A stretch of 64,000 nt of DNA from Taxawa tesnikishii (nom. ined.). Taxonomy: Eukaryota; Ascomycota; Dothideomycetes; Dothideales. Positions within the stretch are counted from its first letter, which is position 1. Each line of letters starts with the position of its first letter. The DNA lies in assembly GCA_030247885.1 (NCBI GenBank), contig JAPDRO010000003.1, forward strand, positions 682,001-746,000, given 5' to 3'. The notes beneath the pieces were generated by a model. It was not told where the DNA came from and made no database searches. It saw nothing but the letters and a program-made list of their open reading frames with translations. Below are positions 1-13,810 of this stretch, one piece after another. The translations under genes and the position numbers were made by a program.

Positions 1-629
1 ACGACGTCTTAGAAATGTGGCTCACCTGTCTATCCCATGGAGGCTTAGGGTGTTTGGTTGGCAGATTCTGTAGCTCGAAGAAAGTGTTGCCAGCAACCAA
101 GACGCGCTGTTATAACTCAAGCCTTGAGATAACGCACGTTGTGCTTCCTAGCAGGATCGAGGGATACAGCCAGGTTGGGCGTAGAAAAAGCTTTGATGTT
201 GACTAAACTTTAGTTCGAGCACGCTGAGATACAGATGTAACACATGATGGCTGTCTAGCCGTTTCAAGCTAGACCAGATGCTAGAAATACCAAGCCCCAG
301 CCCTGTCATCAAGGAGACGTCGGGAAACCTGAAACGCTTCATCATGTACTCCAAACATGGCTGTTCTCATCCATCAAGGAACCGACTCGCCAGCTCAGTT
401 TGATGGACGCTCTTCGAAACTTACTCGTCTCACGTAACGACAGGCGAGGTAATGAACAGTTTCGCTCCGAGAAGGTAGGGATATAATGGGTAGACCTGCC
501 CTCTACAATCTTGCTCTGTCTCATCCCCCTTCCGTATAGCAAAAGCTCTGGTAGCTTGCTTGTGTTTCTTTACTTCTAGTGTGTCGTTCTTTTCTTAGGA
601 TCTTTGCCTACACCACGGTCTTTACCAAG
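1..629. other. Intergenic, upstream of xylanase
   Basis: No coding region can be supported here. The stretch should hold the promoter and 5' leader of the GH10 gene. An AT-rich ATATAAT at 481-487 lies about 145 bases before the start codon and could be a TATA-like element, but this is weak evidence. Confidence 0.4.
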
Positions 630-2113
<1,484 letters not shown>

Positions 2114-2753
2114 ACAGGGTTGACTCTAAGGAAGACATATGTACAGATCGTCTTGGATATGGATTGCTAACCACTATGGCCTGTGGCCCAGAAAGAGTCT
2201 TACCATCCGCCAGTCTCAGTACTTTGTGCCTTGCCTCGCCTGCTCCACTTCGTTCCTGATGCCGCGTTCAGGCCGCAGCCGAGACCTTGACTGAGTTCTC
2301 CAACGCATCCCTATCCAGTCTTCCTATGCGAAGCCTGGTTTCCTTGAGGCCCTCCTTGATCTTCCCACGCAGTCCTGCCATCGATTCTCAGTCCTTGGCG
2401 TCTCTTTGTCGTGGTTGTGACGAGATCAAGTTCACATTTTGATGTTGTTGGCATCGCTGTCGCCGTCGCTGCGGGCTATGAAAAAGCATTTCAGAAACTA
2501 GATTTCGGACACGTGAGCAAGACGGTTGCACATAGGTAATGCGAACACTCGAGTTCGGGATAAGCAGGATTTCGGTGTCTGTTCAAGCAATTGACGGGGC
2601 TGTCGCCCTCTGTCACTGCGGCCAGTAGAGCAAGCTCTTGCGTGGGAGGTCTCGGGCGCAGAGTTTGTGGGTTGGGGAGTGTAAAAGTCAAGTCGGTTAT
2701 GTTGATGACACCACGAAACTTCAATTCTCCAATCAACTATCTATGTCACTAGC
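2114..2753. other. Convergent intergenic region
   Basis: The 640 bases between the 3' ends of the xylanase and the sugar transporter should hold both 3' untranslated regions. I see no gene or repeat. Confidence 0.5.
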
Positions 2754-4489
2754 TCAAGCATCCTCGGAAGCCAAGACAGTACCCTCGTGGTCGAGAGCGA
2801 CCTTGTGAGCAACCAAAGAAGCCTTGACTGGGTTCTTAGCCTCGAAGATCTTATCCAGCTCCTCGAGGGTGCGCTTCTTGGTCTCGGGGAGGAAGAAGTA
2901 GAAGACGGCCCATTGAACAGCGCACCAGATGATGAAGATGATGTATGTGTGCCAGCCAATCTTCTCGAGTGCAACGGGCCATGCGAACTGGTTCAGAAGA
3001 CCACCAGCATTGACAGACAAGCTGGAGAAGGCCATGCCCTTTGCGCGCATCTCGAAAGAGAGAACCTCGACGGGGTACAGAGCTTGCAGTGGGGTGAGAC
3101 CAACGGAGAAGACGGCACCGAAGAGGAAAATCATAGCAACTGTGGCTTGGGCGGCGGAGCTGTTGGTCTTGCCAGTCTCGTTGAAGACGCCGGTCGCGGC
3201 AGTCATTCCGATCCAGACGACGCAACAGCCTGCCATAGAGAAGAGGAAGAGCGGGCGACGTCCGATGCGGTCGACGAAGAAAGCACCGGTAAGAGCGAAG
3301 ACGAACTGGAAGCAGGAGTAGCCCAGGTTGATGTTCGCCTGTGTGACGTCGGAAGTGTAACCGGCGGTGGTGAGCACGGCAGGAAGGAAGTAGGAGAGCA
3401 CACCGTTGCCGGCCCATTGGCAGAAGATGGAGAAGATACAGTTACAGGCCAATCTGTAGCGACTGGCGCGGTTGTTGAACAGGATCCTGTAGTCCCACCA
3501 GCGCTTGTCCTGCACGTAAGGTTAGTAGATGCATCGAAAACTGTTGTGAATCTTGCACTTACTGCACCGTCCATGTTCAAAAACTCCTCATACTCTGCCA
3601 ATTGCAGTTTGACCCATGCGGACTCAGGGTTGCCATAACCATGCCATTTTGTGAGGGTTGCAATGGCCTTCTCGCGCTTGTTGTGGACGTAAAGCCATCT
3701 TGGAGACTCTGGAATGAAGTAGACGAACAGGACGATGAGGCCAGGGAAGACAAGCTGAAGCCAGACGGGCAGGAGCCACGAGGTGTTGTTGTGGATGTTC
3801 AAGCCGCCCCGAACGGCACCGCTAGCAAGGATAGATCCGGTGAACCAGAAGGTGTTGCAGTAAGCGGTAATGACACCACGGTATGCGGGGTGAGAGGACT
3901 CGACGACGTAGATTGGACCCGCGGCCGAGACGATCGAAACACCGAAACCGAGCAAGAAACGCCCACCCATGAACTGATGAACACTGGCGTTGGTGATGGT
4001 AGTACCGGTGATGATGGTGCCCATGACGATCAGAAAGGCGCCAATGAACATACCCACCCTTCTTCCCCAGGTGTCGATTGCAGGTCCCACGAAGGGAAGA
4101 GCGCAGACACCACCAATCTGGTACATGGCCGAGACCAGACCAGCCCAGATACCGTTGTTCTGTCCATGAAAGAAGGCCAAGAAGTATGTCTTGTTCGCAG
4201 TGAGACCACCGAACAGCGAACCATCAAACCCGTTCATCGTTTGACAGAAGCATCCGAGGAGCAAGCAGCCAAAGAGTCTGAGAGTGGTTGGGTGCCAGAA
4301 GCTGGGCGCTTCTTTGATCATAGCCTCGTTGTAGGCCTCGCTACCAGTAACGGTCTTGACTTCGGCCACATCTTTCTGGGACAATTGTCAGTGGTCTGAG
4401 TTCTTTGATGACTTTTCTGACCAACAACTAACGGATGGTATAGTTTCAATGGCCCCCACGGCCGACTTCTCGTAAATCCCTTCAGACAT
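2754..4489 (-). CDS. MFS sugar transporter (hexose/lactose-permease type)
   Basis: Exons in coding order are 4433-4489, 3563-4375 and 2754-3509 (introns 57 and 53 nt); the phases join to 541 aa. The first exon encodes MSEGIYEKSAVGAIETIPS, which fits the cytosolic N-terminus of this family. Sugar-porter signatures are in order: DTWGRRVG after TM2, PESPRWL before the central loop, DRIGRRPLF in the second half and PETKKRTLEELD at the C-terminus. Twelve membrane segments are expected, so the protein should import a mono- or disaccharide by proton symport at the plasma membrane. Substrate cannot be read from sequence. Two hexamers matching the CreA consensus SYGGRG lie upstream at 4648-4653 and 4791-4796, so glucose repression is possible but unproven. 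It faces a xylanase tail to tail. Confidence 0.93.
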
Positions 4490-6215
4490 CTTCTCAGGCA
4501 GACCAATGACTTGGTCAGACGATCGTAGGGGAACGAGTGAATAAGGACTTTAGGGATGCGGATGGAGAAGAGATCAGCATGGAACGGAGGACAAGTGGGC
4601 CCCATATATACAGTCTAATTCCCCATGGGAGGCAATGGGGGATGGATCTGGGGTACATGGGTTGTCACGAGTCGAGACCCGGAACCGCGGTACGTGGTGA
4701 GACGGAAGATGCGCTCCGTGCCAAATGAAGCAAGGTTTAGGCGTCTGGGACCTCCCGCTTGACGCACCCGAACGCTTGCCCAATTTGCATGCGGAGTAAC
4801 ATGACCGGGCCTGTAGATTATTGGAACCATGTACTTCGACCTCCAAGGAAGAGACGGCGCGCCCTTGTTAGCACAGTGGTGCGCGCGCGAATCAGATTCG
4901 GAGCGGGATAGAGGAGTCCAAAGGATCTCCACCCTCGGTTGTCTGAGAGCTCCAGCAACTCTTGATGCTGCATGAACCTCCGAGCCTGACCACACCCATC
5001 GGTATTCGGTATTGGATGCAAACCTCGGGACACTCTATGTGAGTGGCGTTTTCACGCGTTGTGCCGCATTGTTAAAGCCGTCTGGGCGATGCTTAAGAGC
5101 GCCACCTGTGGTATACGGCCGTGGTTGTCGTTGGACTGAACTCCCATGCGGTTCGGATGATCGTTGCCGCGAGGAGAGCTATAGACTAGCGAGGATCTGA
5201 GTCGTAACGTGTGCAGGTAATCGAAGGAGCGCTGTAGTGGAAGTTACTGGTATTGGTACATGTGACCAAGCTGGAGAAGGCATTCGATGCAGCGGACGGA
5301 GAAATTGCAAATTTCCCTTGGCATATTCGAATCAAAGTCTATCTTGTAGTTTTTCCGTAGAAAGTTAGCAACAACCAGTCGTGAAATGAGTAGATGTCAC
5401 GTATATGCTGACTCGTAAAGTGCTTCCTGACCCAGCTCCCGGTCTTCAATTTGTCTCTGGAGGGATGTTGAAAGAGGTGTAGATCTAGACCAAGATCATG
5501 GCCAAAATTTCTGGTTCAAGTGACGACGCTCGTTTTGAAAAGTCCTTGAAGTGCTGAACCGCTTTGAACGTTGATGGATGTCGATGGTGTCTTGTAGGGG
5601 TTGATCTCACCTGACCTTCTTCTTATACATGATCTCTGCAATGACGCTCAAGGCTTCACGATTGCAGCCTGATAGTGGTTTGTGACATGCTAAACAGGAG
5701 TTTTCTTCGCATCAGGCCTACCCCCTCTCGGGTCTTGGCTTGGGCAGGCTATTGGACGGCTCGTTTGAACAGAAGTAACTACCAACACACAACCACCTTG
5801 CGGCTCATTCTGTTGGCTGAGAAGAGACTTCAAGTGGTTATGCTATAACGCCCTAGCCGCCCTACATGAGGGAACAGAGTAAGACCTAAAGGGGACGTTT
5901 ACTACTGTGGGAGTTTGATCTAACCATATTAGGGTATAGGCAGGTGCTAAGCGCGGATTGCGATTCACCTAGCTTGCTAGTAGGCGCATCGTCAAGGGGC
6001 CAAAGCACGAGTTCTGCGACGGATCGCATCCTGATGTCTTGACATTTCCCTATGTTAGTGAAGGGTTGGACGCCTGAGTGGCCGGCGGATCTAGCTGAAT
6101 GCCAGCTTGTCAAAGTTATAAAAGGATGAGTCTCTTGCTCAGAGGTTGAAAGTAAACATATTGCGACCTTCAGTTCCAATCTCTCTCGCGCGCACGCAAA
6201 ACCATTCCAATCAGC
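4490..6215. other. Divergent intergenic region
   Basis: About 1.7 kb separates the transporter start from the sulfotransferase-like gene. Short open frames on both strands lack start context, domain features or codon bias, so I do not call a gene. The stretch should hold both promoters. Confidence 0.45.
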
Positions 6216-7054
6216 ATGCGTTTCGTGCATCCGGAAGCGGAGCCGCCCAAGGAGTCCAAGCCAAGTGTGCTCCGTGTCGCTTGCGTGGGACTGCCGCGAT
6301 GCGCCACAAGCTCGATGCAGCTCGCCATGCAACAATTGGGACACGGTCTCGGGCCGACGTTCCACATGTCCTCCATCATGCCGTACGCAGATCGAATGGA
6401 GCTCACGACACGAGCCACGAACCTCGCAGCGACTGACGATAGCAACAAAGAAGAACGGCAAGCCCTGGTCAGACAGCTAGTTCAGGGATACCATTCAACA
6501 TCCGATGCTCCTGCCATCTTCTTCGTTGAGGACTTTATTGAGATGTACCCGGGCATAAAACTGGTGCTGAACAAGCGTAAAGGAGAGCCAAATGCCGCAG
6601 CGGCTGCGTGGCGGAAATCAATCTAGACACCGTCGGATGGATGTTCACCCACGCGTACACCATTCTGGGCTATCCGCTACGGACAGACTATGTCATCACT
6701 CGCAAGTACAGGCCAGCTTGGGAAGCATACTTTGGCCGACGATACGGAACTGGCAAGCCAATGCTCAGTCCAGATCTTTTCGATCCCGAGATATATCACA
6801 AGCACAATGACTTGATCCGCAGGCTAGCAAAGGAGAAGGGCGTTGATCTGCTAGAGTTCACGCCGGACATGGGCTGGGAGCCGCTGTGCAGATTTCTCAA
6901 CGTGCCAATACCTGACGTACCCTTTCCGCACACAAATGACACCAGACTCTTCCAGGCCATGGTTGCTTTCTTGCTGATCAGGGGAGCGCTAGTGTGGCTG
7001 GCGTTCTTCTCTGCGCCCCTTCTTGCTTGGTACAGTATATCGTGGCTGAGGTGA
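6216..7054 (+). CDS. Sulfotransferase-family P-loop protein, C-terminal anchor; frame break near 6615
   Basis: The first part (6216 to about 6620) and the second part (about 6615-7054) are in different frames but together make one protein of about 279 aa. Residues 25-33, GLPRCATSS, form a PAPS-binding-type P-loop seen in the fungal Sulfotransfer_4-like family. The family's WxKS block (AWRKSI) is at the break, and C-terminal residues about 253-275 (VAFLLIRGALVWLAFFSAPL) form a membrane segment. One missing base near 6615-6622 restores the family order. A 51-nt GTAAAG..CTAG intron (6576-6626) would also keep frame but would remove the conserved block and has no good branch site, so I prefer a frameshift. 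Substrate is unknown. Confidence 0.75.
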
Positions 7055-7826
7055 GCATGAGGAGATGCTTGCAAGCGAAACAGTTCGGCCGGCGAAGCTA
7101 TCCAGCCCTGAGCCTTGTTGTTATACGTGGGGCTCAATGATTCACGAGACGCGCAGTGAGGTGTCGTGGACCCGGACAATATGGAAGGAGGGGTGGGAGA
7201 GCAGCATCGATCGGTCGGCCTGCGTTTTGTAGAGCAATGCCATTACTTACCTATCTCACTTACGCTACTTCCTCATCCGTGACGAAGAATTGCGTTGTCA
7301 GACCTCTAACATTGTACTAATGAGAGCCTTTATCGACTGCGCTGAATAGTGATCGACGTCTCTAGGTCGTTGTTGCCTTAAGTATGCTATCTTCTAGCAC
7401 GCTTAAGTCAGCTCCGAAGAATAGGAAAGGGATTTGTAATAAAACGAAACAACCGATCGAAGATCGTGCTAAATTGTCTTGACCTTTAAGCTAGACCAGA
7501 CCTAGGTGAAATAGAACGATAGCAATAATATCGGCCGCACCAATACAGTTCCGCTAGGCGCCGTCGTCTCTCTATCTTGTGATGTATAGGACTGTCTCTA
7601 GGCGCAAAGAGGCCAACAAAGACCATCCAGCACGGCGTTGCTAGTAAAGCAGGAGCTCTAATAGATGCTATGACACATTTCCGAGTCAATACTCTACTCG
7701 ACTGGAAGGTTTTGTGACAACGGATGAAGAGGAGACATACACACACCTGCTGGAACATGCATAACGTTCACACTGCTTGCTTTGCTATAGCGGTTACCTC
7801 TTGCTACACAGCACGCCAAACCCTTC
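7055..7826. other. Convergent intergenic region
   Basis: The 770 bases between the 3' ends of the sulfotransferase-like and lipase genes are AT-richer than the flanks. I see no gene. Confidence 0.45.
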
Positions 7827-9287
7827 TCATATCCCATACACATCATACTCGATGAACCAGTCTTGCCCTGCACCATTCGACACGCCCCTGACTGGGGTCG
7901 CCATTTCCTGCACACAACCCGGTTGGGCTCTCTTTCCGTTGAAGCGGTCGGCGATCCAATCGAGCCATGTGTGCTGGCTGGAATACAGCACGGGGACGTG
8001 GGAGATACCCGCATACTGAATATAGTGCAGGCTGTTCTTTGGGAACATCTGACAAGTCTGGTTCACAGCCTTCGCGGTAACTTTGACGTTCGCATTACCG
8101 TCAGTGTCTCCTTGAAGCACGAGGAGCGGACCAGCAAACTCTTTGCCGCCATTGTCGCTAACATTGAAATACCACTTCGCGGCGGCCGTAACGTTCCAGC
8201 CGTCCTTGAGAATAGGCACATCATCGCCAATCAACTGTCCGGCAGTGGTACCGCAGCCGCCGATCTCAGTCAAGAGGGCGCGCCTCGCAATCCCGGCATC
8301 TGTGATCCAATCCGACAGTTTAAATGAAGGAAGAACGGAGTCGAGACCTTGCGCGATACCCGTGACACGGACGTTGTTTTGGCTCTGCGGGTCTGCGAGA
8401 ATGGAACCCATGATGTCGGTGAAGGGCGATGCGGCGACGGTACCCAAATACCCTGACACCGGACGCTGAGCTTGGCGTTGCGCTGCGGACCATGCAACAC
8501 CGCCGCCTTGACTTTGACCCATGAGGACGAACTCCTCGCTGAGGGCGTCTGGGAAAGCCTTCTGTGCGGCAGCCACGGCGTGGAAGAGATCGTTGGCTTG
8601 TGAAGGAAGGACGAAGTATGGCGATGGAATATCTGCGACACCAAGTCCTGCGTAGTCGGGCGCGACAACCGCATACCCGGACAAAGCAAGAGGGAACGGC
8701 TCGTGGAACTCGTCCCAGAGGTTGCGGATATGAGAGGGTGCACATTCGGGCGTTTGACCGGATGTTCCATGCGCTAAGCCTACGACGGGGAAGACTGAGC
8801 TGCGGTTTCCGGAGCAGGACTTGAGGCCGGGGAACTGCTTCGGTACGTACGGCCATAAGATATATGCGGATGCAGGAATCGAGGTGCCGTTCAGTGTCTC
8901 CGTTGTGTACAGGAACCGCGACATGGTAACACTTGGCGGCAGGGTGTACTGAGAAGTGTTGGTGAACGGCTCGAGCTTGATGATCGTACCCGGCGGAGGA
9001 GGATTTGCTTGGTTGAAGCTCGCTGGGATATCGTAGAAGGGATCATCTGCGACGGACAGCCCGCCGGCGTAGTTCGTGCGCTCGAAGTTCAATGCGACTT
9101 CGGCATTGTGAGCAGCTCTGGCACTCAAATTGGCCGCTGCGATCTGAGCGGACGTGAAAGTAAAGTTAGACGCAAAGGTATTGGTCTGCGGGTAGATGTA
9201 GCCAGCCCCTACAGCGGGCGGTACTGCTGTTATCTGGGCAAGTGCCACTTGCGCCAGACCTGCGATAAGGAAGGTTTCAGGAAACAT
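7827..9287 (-). CDS. Secretory lipase (LIP family)
   Basis: A single uninterrupted frame of 486 aa starts with a clear signal peptide (MFPETFLIAGLAQVALAQ). The domain matches the fungal/Candida secretory lipase family (PF03583 type), an alpha/beta hydrolase. The nucleophile is Ser259 in the elbow GQSQG (residues 257-261). A HGTSG segment near residue 173 could form the oxyanion hole. A C-terminal GISHVPV segment supplies the likely catalytic His, with an acidic residue in the GDTDGNAN loop as the likely Asp. Many N-glycosylation sequons (NFT, NLS, NTS, NGT, NRS, NVS) fit secretion. It would hydrolyse triacylglycerols or other esters outside the cell. Length is normal and no frame break is seen. 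Confidence 0.92.
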   Translation of the reverse strand: MFPETFLIAGLAQVALAQITAVPPAVGAGYIYPQTNTFASNFTFTSAQIAAANLSARAAHNAEVALNFERTNYAGGLSVADDPFYDIPASFNQANPPPPGTIIKLEPFTNTSQYTLPPSVTMSRFLYTTETLNGTSIPASAYILWPYVPKQFPGLKSCSGNRSSVFPVVGLAHGTSGQTPECAPSHIRNLWDEFHEPFPLALSGYAVVAPDYAGLGVADIPSPYFVLPSQANDLFHAVAAAQKAFPDALSEEFVLMGQSQGGGVAWSAAQRQAQRPVSGYLGTVAASPFTDIMGSILADPQSQNNVRVTGIAQGLDSVLPSFKLSDWITDAGIARRALLTEIGGCGTTAGQLIGDDVPILKDGWNVTAAAKWYFNVSDNGGKEFAGPLLVLQGDTDGNANVKVTAKAVNQTCQMFPKNSLHYIQYAGISHVPVLYSSQHTWLDWIADRFNGKRAQPGCVQEMATPVRGVSNGAGQDWFIEYDVYGI

Positions 9288-10775
9288 GGCCGCTGGAGGG
9301 ATAGCAAGAAGGATGAGAGTCGACCACTTACCTTAGCGGGCTGTCGCTTTTTATTGATATTTGGGGTTCGATAGAAGAAGCACTCTACTGTGGCGGGAAG
9401 AAGCAGTGACAAACCTTTGTGCACCGAAGCGGTCGGCCAGAACGCCGCGGCAGTGATGTGCTACCTGCCTTATGCAGTCAGTGCATGATGCTAAAGGAGG
9501 AGATCTGGGCCGGTATACCCCTCTTCTGGCCTTGCAGAAGTCATATATGCGCGTAGCCGTGCCGAGGGACGGCATGGTGCTTTGATGGAATGGATGGTGG
9601 TACAGCCACAGATTTTGAGGGCCTCAGACATTGGAGACACGGCACCGAAATTCCATTTAGGCAACTGTTCCTACATTCTTGGCAGCCTGGTATAGCACGC
9701 GACTGCAGTTACAGTAATGTTGACATAGACGTGTACCAGGTACACGGTGTGGAGAAGATCTACGTGGAACAGAAACCGGGGAATTTGCGGGGTTGTTTTC
9801 TCCGAGGTTCAATCCCGGCAACGGAAGATAGAAACACCAACATTCCAGACACCGTGCAAAAGAGTGAGCTCATTCACTCAATCTTCAGACAAGACCAAGA
9901 TTTTGTTCTCTTGCAACCAGGTCGGTGATCTGGACTCTGAGCGTGGCCAAATATCCCGTGGCCTTTTCCTCTTCAGACGCCAGCATGGTCCTTGCTCGAT
10001 CGCTCGTTTCCATGTTCTGGTATTGGCTCTGTCTGTATATGTTACCGTCAACGATGGTGTTGCCGCTGGTTCTCAGTCGACCAAATGTTACTCACAATGT
10101 ACAAGAGCTCAGAGCCATCGTCACAGTCTGCTTGCAGCTGTTGAGCTGTGCGTGCAACAAGTCAATCTGACTTTTGTCCATGGCAATGTTGGCACCGTCT
10201 CGTAACGAAGGTTTGTCCCCCGGTGTCGAGTATCTCATCCACTTGAACAATGAAGAAGAGAAAGAACCACAGTTGCTCTTCAGTATCTTAAGAGCTGCGG
10301 CAAGTTTTAACTTTTCTAGTATGAGGGACGCTCTGCTTTCGCTTACGCAACACTGAGGAGAGAGATATGCGATGGCTGCGTTGCAACCATCGTTCACTTC
10401 CAAAGCCCGGCTTAGGTCTATCACACCGTCTGAAGCACATGGAATTTTGGAATGTATGCATCTGCAAGAGGCAAAGCAGATCGTTGAGATGCTGCAAGAA
10501 TGTGCTAACTAGGCTCAATGTTTCCAGTGATCACCCTCACCGAATAACTGCTACCGCAAGGCAGCAGCAAACCCGTCTGATCTGCATGAGGGACAAAGTA
10601 TCCGGATCCAAACTCTTTCGCGGTGGGGACGTCGCAGCCAAGCGTTCAAGTTTGCCGTATCTGCATCAAAGTATACCGTGCGACAGCAACCTCAGTCAGC
10701 TAGAGCACTGCTTAGGCTGATTTCACATCCAGATAAGCACCTTCAACGTTTGTATGGAGTAACACAACCACTTCT
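9288..10775. other. Intergenic, lipase promoter side
   Basis: About 1.5 kb between the lipase start and the SGNH hydrolase stop. Several open frames of 75-150 codons overlap in different frames and none shows a domain, signal peptide or intron pattern that I recognise. Confidence 0.4.
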
Positions 10776-11629
10776 TCAACCACGGACTGACCCTACGTCT
10801 ACAGGCTCGCTCACCCACCCGTTCTTCACCACTGTCTGAATCGCCTTAAACCAGATGTCCCCCATTCTCCTGTACCCTTCATCCGTCGGATGCAACCCAT
10901 CCTTCAGATCATTCACTCCGATCGACGTCATGTCAACAGCCATGACCTTCTCTCCTTTATCCGCACGCTGCGCGACCACAACCGGAACCTGCGCGTTGAA
11001 TGTCTGAATCCTGCTCTCTGTGGTGCTGTTCGCAGCGTTGATGATCTTCGCCACCAACACCGCCGCATCCGGACACGCATCCACAATCTCATCAATCAGC
11101 GTACCCAGTCTCTCCGGCGCCGCATCGTACGGATCCTTGACGTCCACACCATTGAGATCGTTGGTACCGGCATGCAACAGAACGATATTTGGACGCGCTG
11201 GTAGCGCCGAGTTGTTCTTCGCGTATCCGGCAATCTGGTTGATGGTTGCGCCGGGGTGGCCTTCGTTCTCGTTGTTCGTCATGTTGCCGGCGCGTTGCGA
11301 ACCGATGAAGACCAGATCGCTACCGGCAAGGTTCTGCTGCAGAGGAAGACGGTAACCGTTGCCGTCGCTGCTGAGGTAGCCCCATGTGATTGAGTCGCCG
11401 AGGGGAGGATCCGGAGGAGCGTTCCGGGAGGGCATCTGTACGACGCGTCGTTTGATGGGCGGACAAGATGGTTGGAAGGGCTTGTGCGAATGTCGCTGCT
11501 TGTTTCATTAGTAACGTTTCGATACAGGAAAAAGTTTCTCTTCGATATGCACTCACTATATGCCACAAGAAGGATGCAAAGTGTCGACAGGGGCCATGGC
11601 CGTAACGGGCGCAAGCCGATCGAGTTCAT
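10776..11629 (-). CDS. Secreted SGNH/GDSL hydrolase; one-base break at 11402-11405
   Basis: The catalytic part (PLGDSITWG onward) and the N-terminal part (signal peptide to GTLLRILP) are in different frames. They abut at a run of four C (minus strand, 11402-11405); one more C makes the family motif LRILPLGDSITWG continuous. The joined protein is about 284 aa with no intron. The start at 11629 gives a signal peptide (MNSIGLRPLRPWPLSTLCIL) and a KR site soon after. SGNH blocks are GDS (block I, nucleophile Ser), GHPG (II), HAGTND (III) and DGLHPTDEGY (V, Asp and His). Likely an esterase or lipase-like enzyme on carbohydrate esters; substrate is not known. A shorter model starting at 11435 would lose the signal peptide. 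Confidence 0.82.
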
Positions 11630-12294
11630 AGATAAAACGTGTGTTTCTCTGTCTACGACTTGGATAGATTTGTGAAACACACGTACAATTTTACGTTGCT
11701 CTTATACTCACGAGATGATTCATGACGTTCACCGAAAATAACCTACTCAGCCCGGTTGATCCTGCATCCTTTGCGCTTCGCCTCTGTTAAAGCTTCGTGG
11801 TGGCGCAGCCAACAGCACGAACGCAGAACTTCGAACGCCCGAACCTGGCGCATGCAGAGTTGGCAATCATAGCTCAGGTAGGAAGTATTTGAGTGTCGCT
11901 GACGAGAGAAGGTGTCGTGCAGCAAGGCGTTCCTGGAGGCCTTATGCAGAAGTACAGATCTGCGGCTGGGCGACGAAGCTTGGCGTGTTGAATGCTGCAG
12001 TGCTTGACCCAGGTCTCTGACTGCGGGCTCCGACTGTATGGGTCTTGTTCAAACTACGTGTATTCATCAGCACACATGAGAACAATGAACCTTGTCTGTT
12101 AGGCCTGCCCGAAGGTGTCAGCTTCCAAAGCAAGCAACAAGTCGAGCAACACCCTACGAGTAGTCACCAAGCCGGACCACAAACGATCGACGGGTTTGGG
12201 GGCAGCGGATAGGCTTTGTTAGATCGCTTCTCATCATCTTAGCCAGGCTATAGAGTTTTGAATGCTGATCGAATAGCATGTGTACACTGTGCAC
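11630..12294. other. Intergenic
   Basis: The 665 bases upstream of the SGNH hydrolase and downstream of the NmrA-like gene hold short open frames only. I see no gene. Confidence 0.4.
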
Positions 12295-13299
12295 TTATTG
12301 CTTCTTCAACTCTTCCACCTTTGCTTTGGCCCATTCCTCGTATGTCATCGTTTTGTGACCGAGCAGCATCTCCGTGACATTGTTGTTGCCAACCAGTCCG
12401 CGATCATTGTAATACAGCAGCATCCTCGCACCAATCTCCTTCGTCGCCTGCTCTCCTCCATGTGGCAGGTTTCCGACGACCATACTGAGCATGGTGCTGA
12501 CTGCATCTTCAAATGCTTTCGGCTTGACCTCAATCTCCTTTCCGATCACCTTGCTCACGATCTTGCAGACTTCGGTGTAGCTGAGTGGCTCCGGTGTACT
12601 GACGAGCTGGTACGTGGCCCAGTAGTGCTTCTCGCGCTGTTCCAGGACGCGTGCGCTTGCCTCACCAAGGTCTTTCGTCGTGCAGAAACTGAATTTGACA
12701 TCTGGGTTCCAGGCGGCGGGATACACGGGCTTTTCATCGTTGAGCACCTTAGCGATGGGGAAGGTCTCGTTGAGATGCGTGGGTTGAAGGACAGTGTACG
12801 GAACACCCGACTCAACAAGGTATTCCTCAATGTAGCGCTTGCAGTCGTGGTTCAGGAGCTTGCGGAGAATTGGGAAGAGGACTGAGGAATAGACCATGTG
12901 TTGAAACGGTCCACCAGCGGAGCGCTGAGCAATTGCGGCGTCGACGATGTTGTAGCCGCATCGAGTCTCATGAGGATGACTTGTTGTTTGTTAGCGAGTT
13001 CACCCACGATGAAAGGGATGAAGAAATTACAATGATGGACCGACGAAGTAGCATGCTGTCACTCCCTCAAGGATCCGCTTGCAGTCTTGTACCATAGCAA
13101 GATCTGCCTGGACTACCTCAGCATTTGGGTACTGCTTTCTAAGCTGCTCCTTGGAGGAGTCGGACACGACTTGAAGCCTCAGCTTCTTCCATTTGCCATA
13201 TAGTTGAGGAATCAAGTCGGTGCCTTGCTTGCCAGAGGCACATGTAACAAGGACTCGATCTTGTTCGTAGTCGGCTGGCATTGTGCTGGATGTAGTCAA
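12295..13299 (-). CDS. NmrA-like NAD(P)-binding protein
   Basis: Exons 13031-13299 and 12295-12979 (51-nt intron, GTAATT..CAAG, branch GCTAACA) give 317 aa. The N-terminus has a Rossmann beta-alpha-beta unit with a glycine-rich loop (VLVTCASGKQGTDLI). A YFVGPS segment follows at the splice junction, and the C-terminal half carries the IEEYLVESGVPYTVLQPT segment typical of NmrA/HSCARG relatives. These atypical short-chain dehydrogenase folds bind NAD(P) and often act as redox sensors or reductases. Whether this one is an enzyme or a regulator cannot be told. It is divergent from malate dehydrogenase with 511 bases between starts. Confidence 0.9.
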
Positions 13300-13810
13300 G
13301 TATAACTAGAGTTGACTTTTTGAATGGTTCGAGGGAGAGAAGGCGAGACGGAAGGCAAGAAAGATGGAGTCACTTATACCGTAGCAACTGGGTCTCAACG
13401 TCATTTGCATCATCTGCATCATTTGCAGCTGGGATAGACGGCGGCCCTAGAGGATCTGCTATGCCCGGCTTTATAACCCTCTGCGTTGCAGCAGACACCA
13501 AGTTTTGGAGAGCAGGATACTGTACCGTCCTCGCCATCCGAATGGAGGCATAGTATCTCGCGTGGTGTGGTTGTGGTTGGGAGAGGAGATGAAGGAGCGG
13601 TGGAGGCATGGCTGGGTTACGGAAGAGATACGCGCGCCCGAGCTCCACGGCCATCTCCGTTGGCGTTTCCCCAGCTCCGAGAGTCCGAGATCACCAAGAC
13701 TGAAAGTTCCTCTCGTCCTGATCCCATTCAATTCCATCTCTCGTTATACTCTGCCTGCATAAAGCAAGAACACCCATCTCTCTTCCCCATCTCCATCCCC
13801 CATATCTACA
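13300..13810. promoter_or_regulatory. Shared divergent promoter region, NmrA-like / malate dehydrogenase
   Basis: The 511 bases between two divergent start codons must contain both promoters. The part next to malate dehydrogenase (13,740-13,810) is pyrimidine-rich, as is common just upstream of strongly expressed fungal genes. No specific site can be assigned. Confidence 0.4.
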
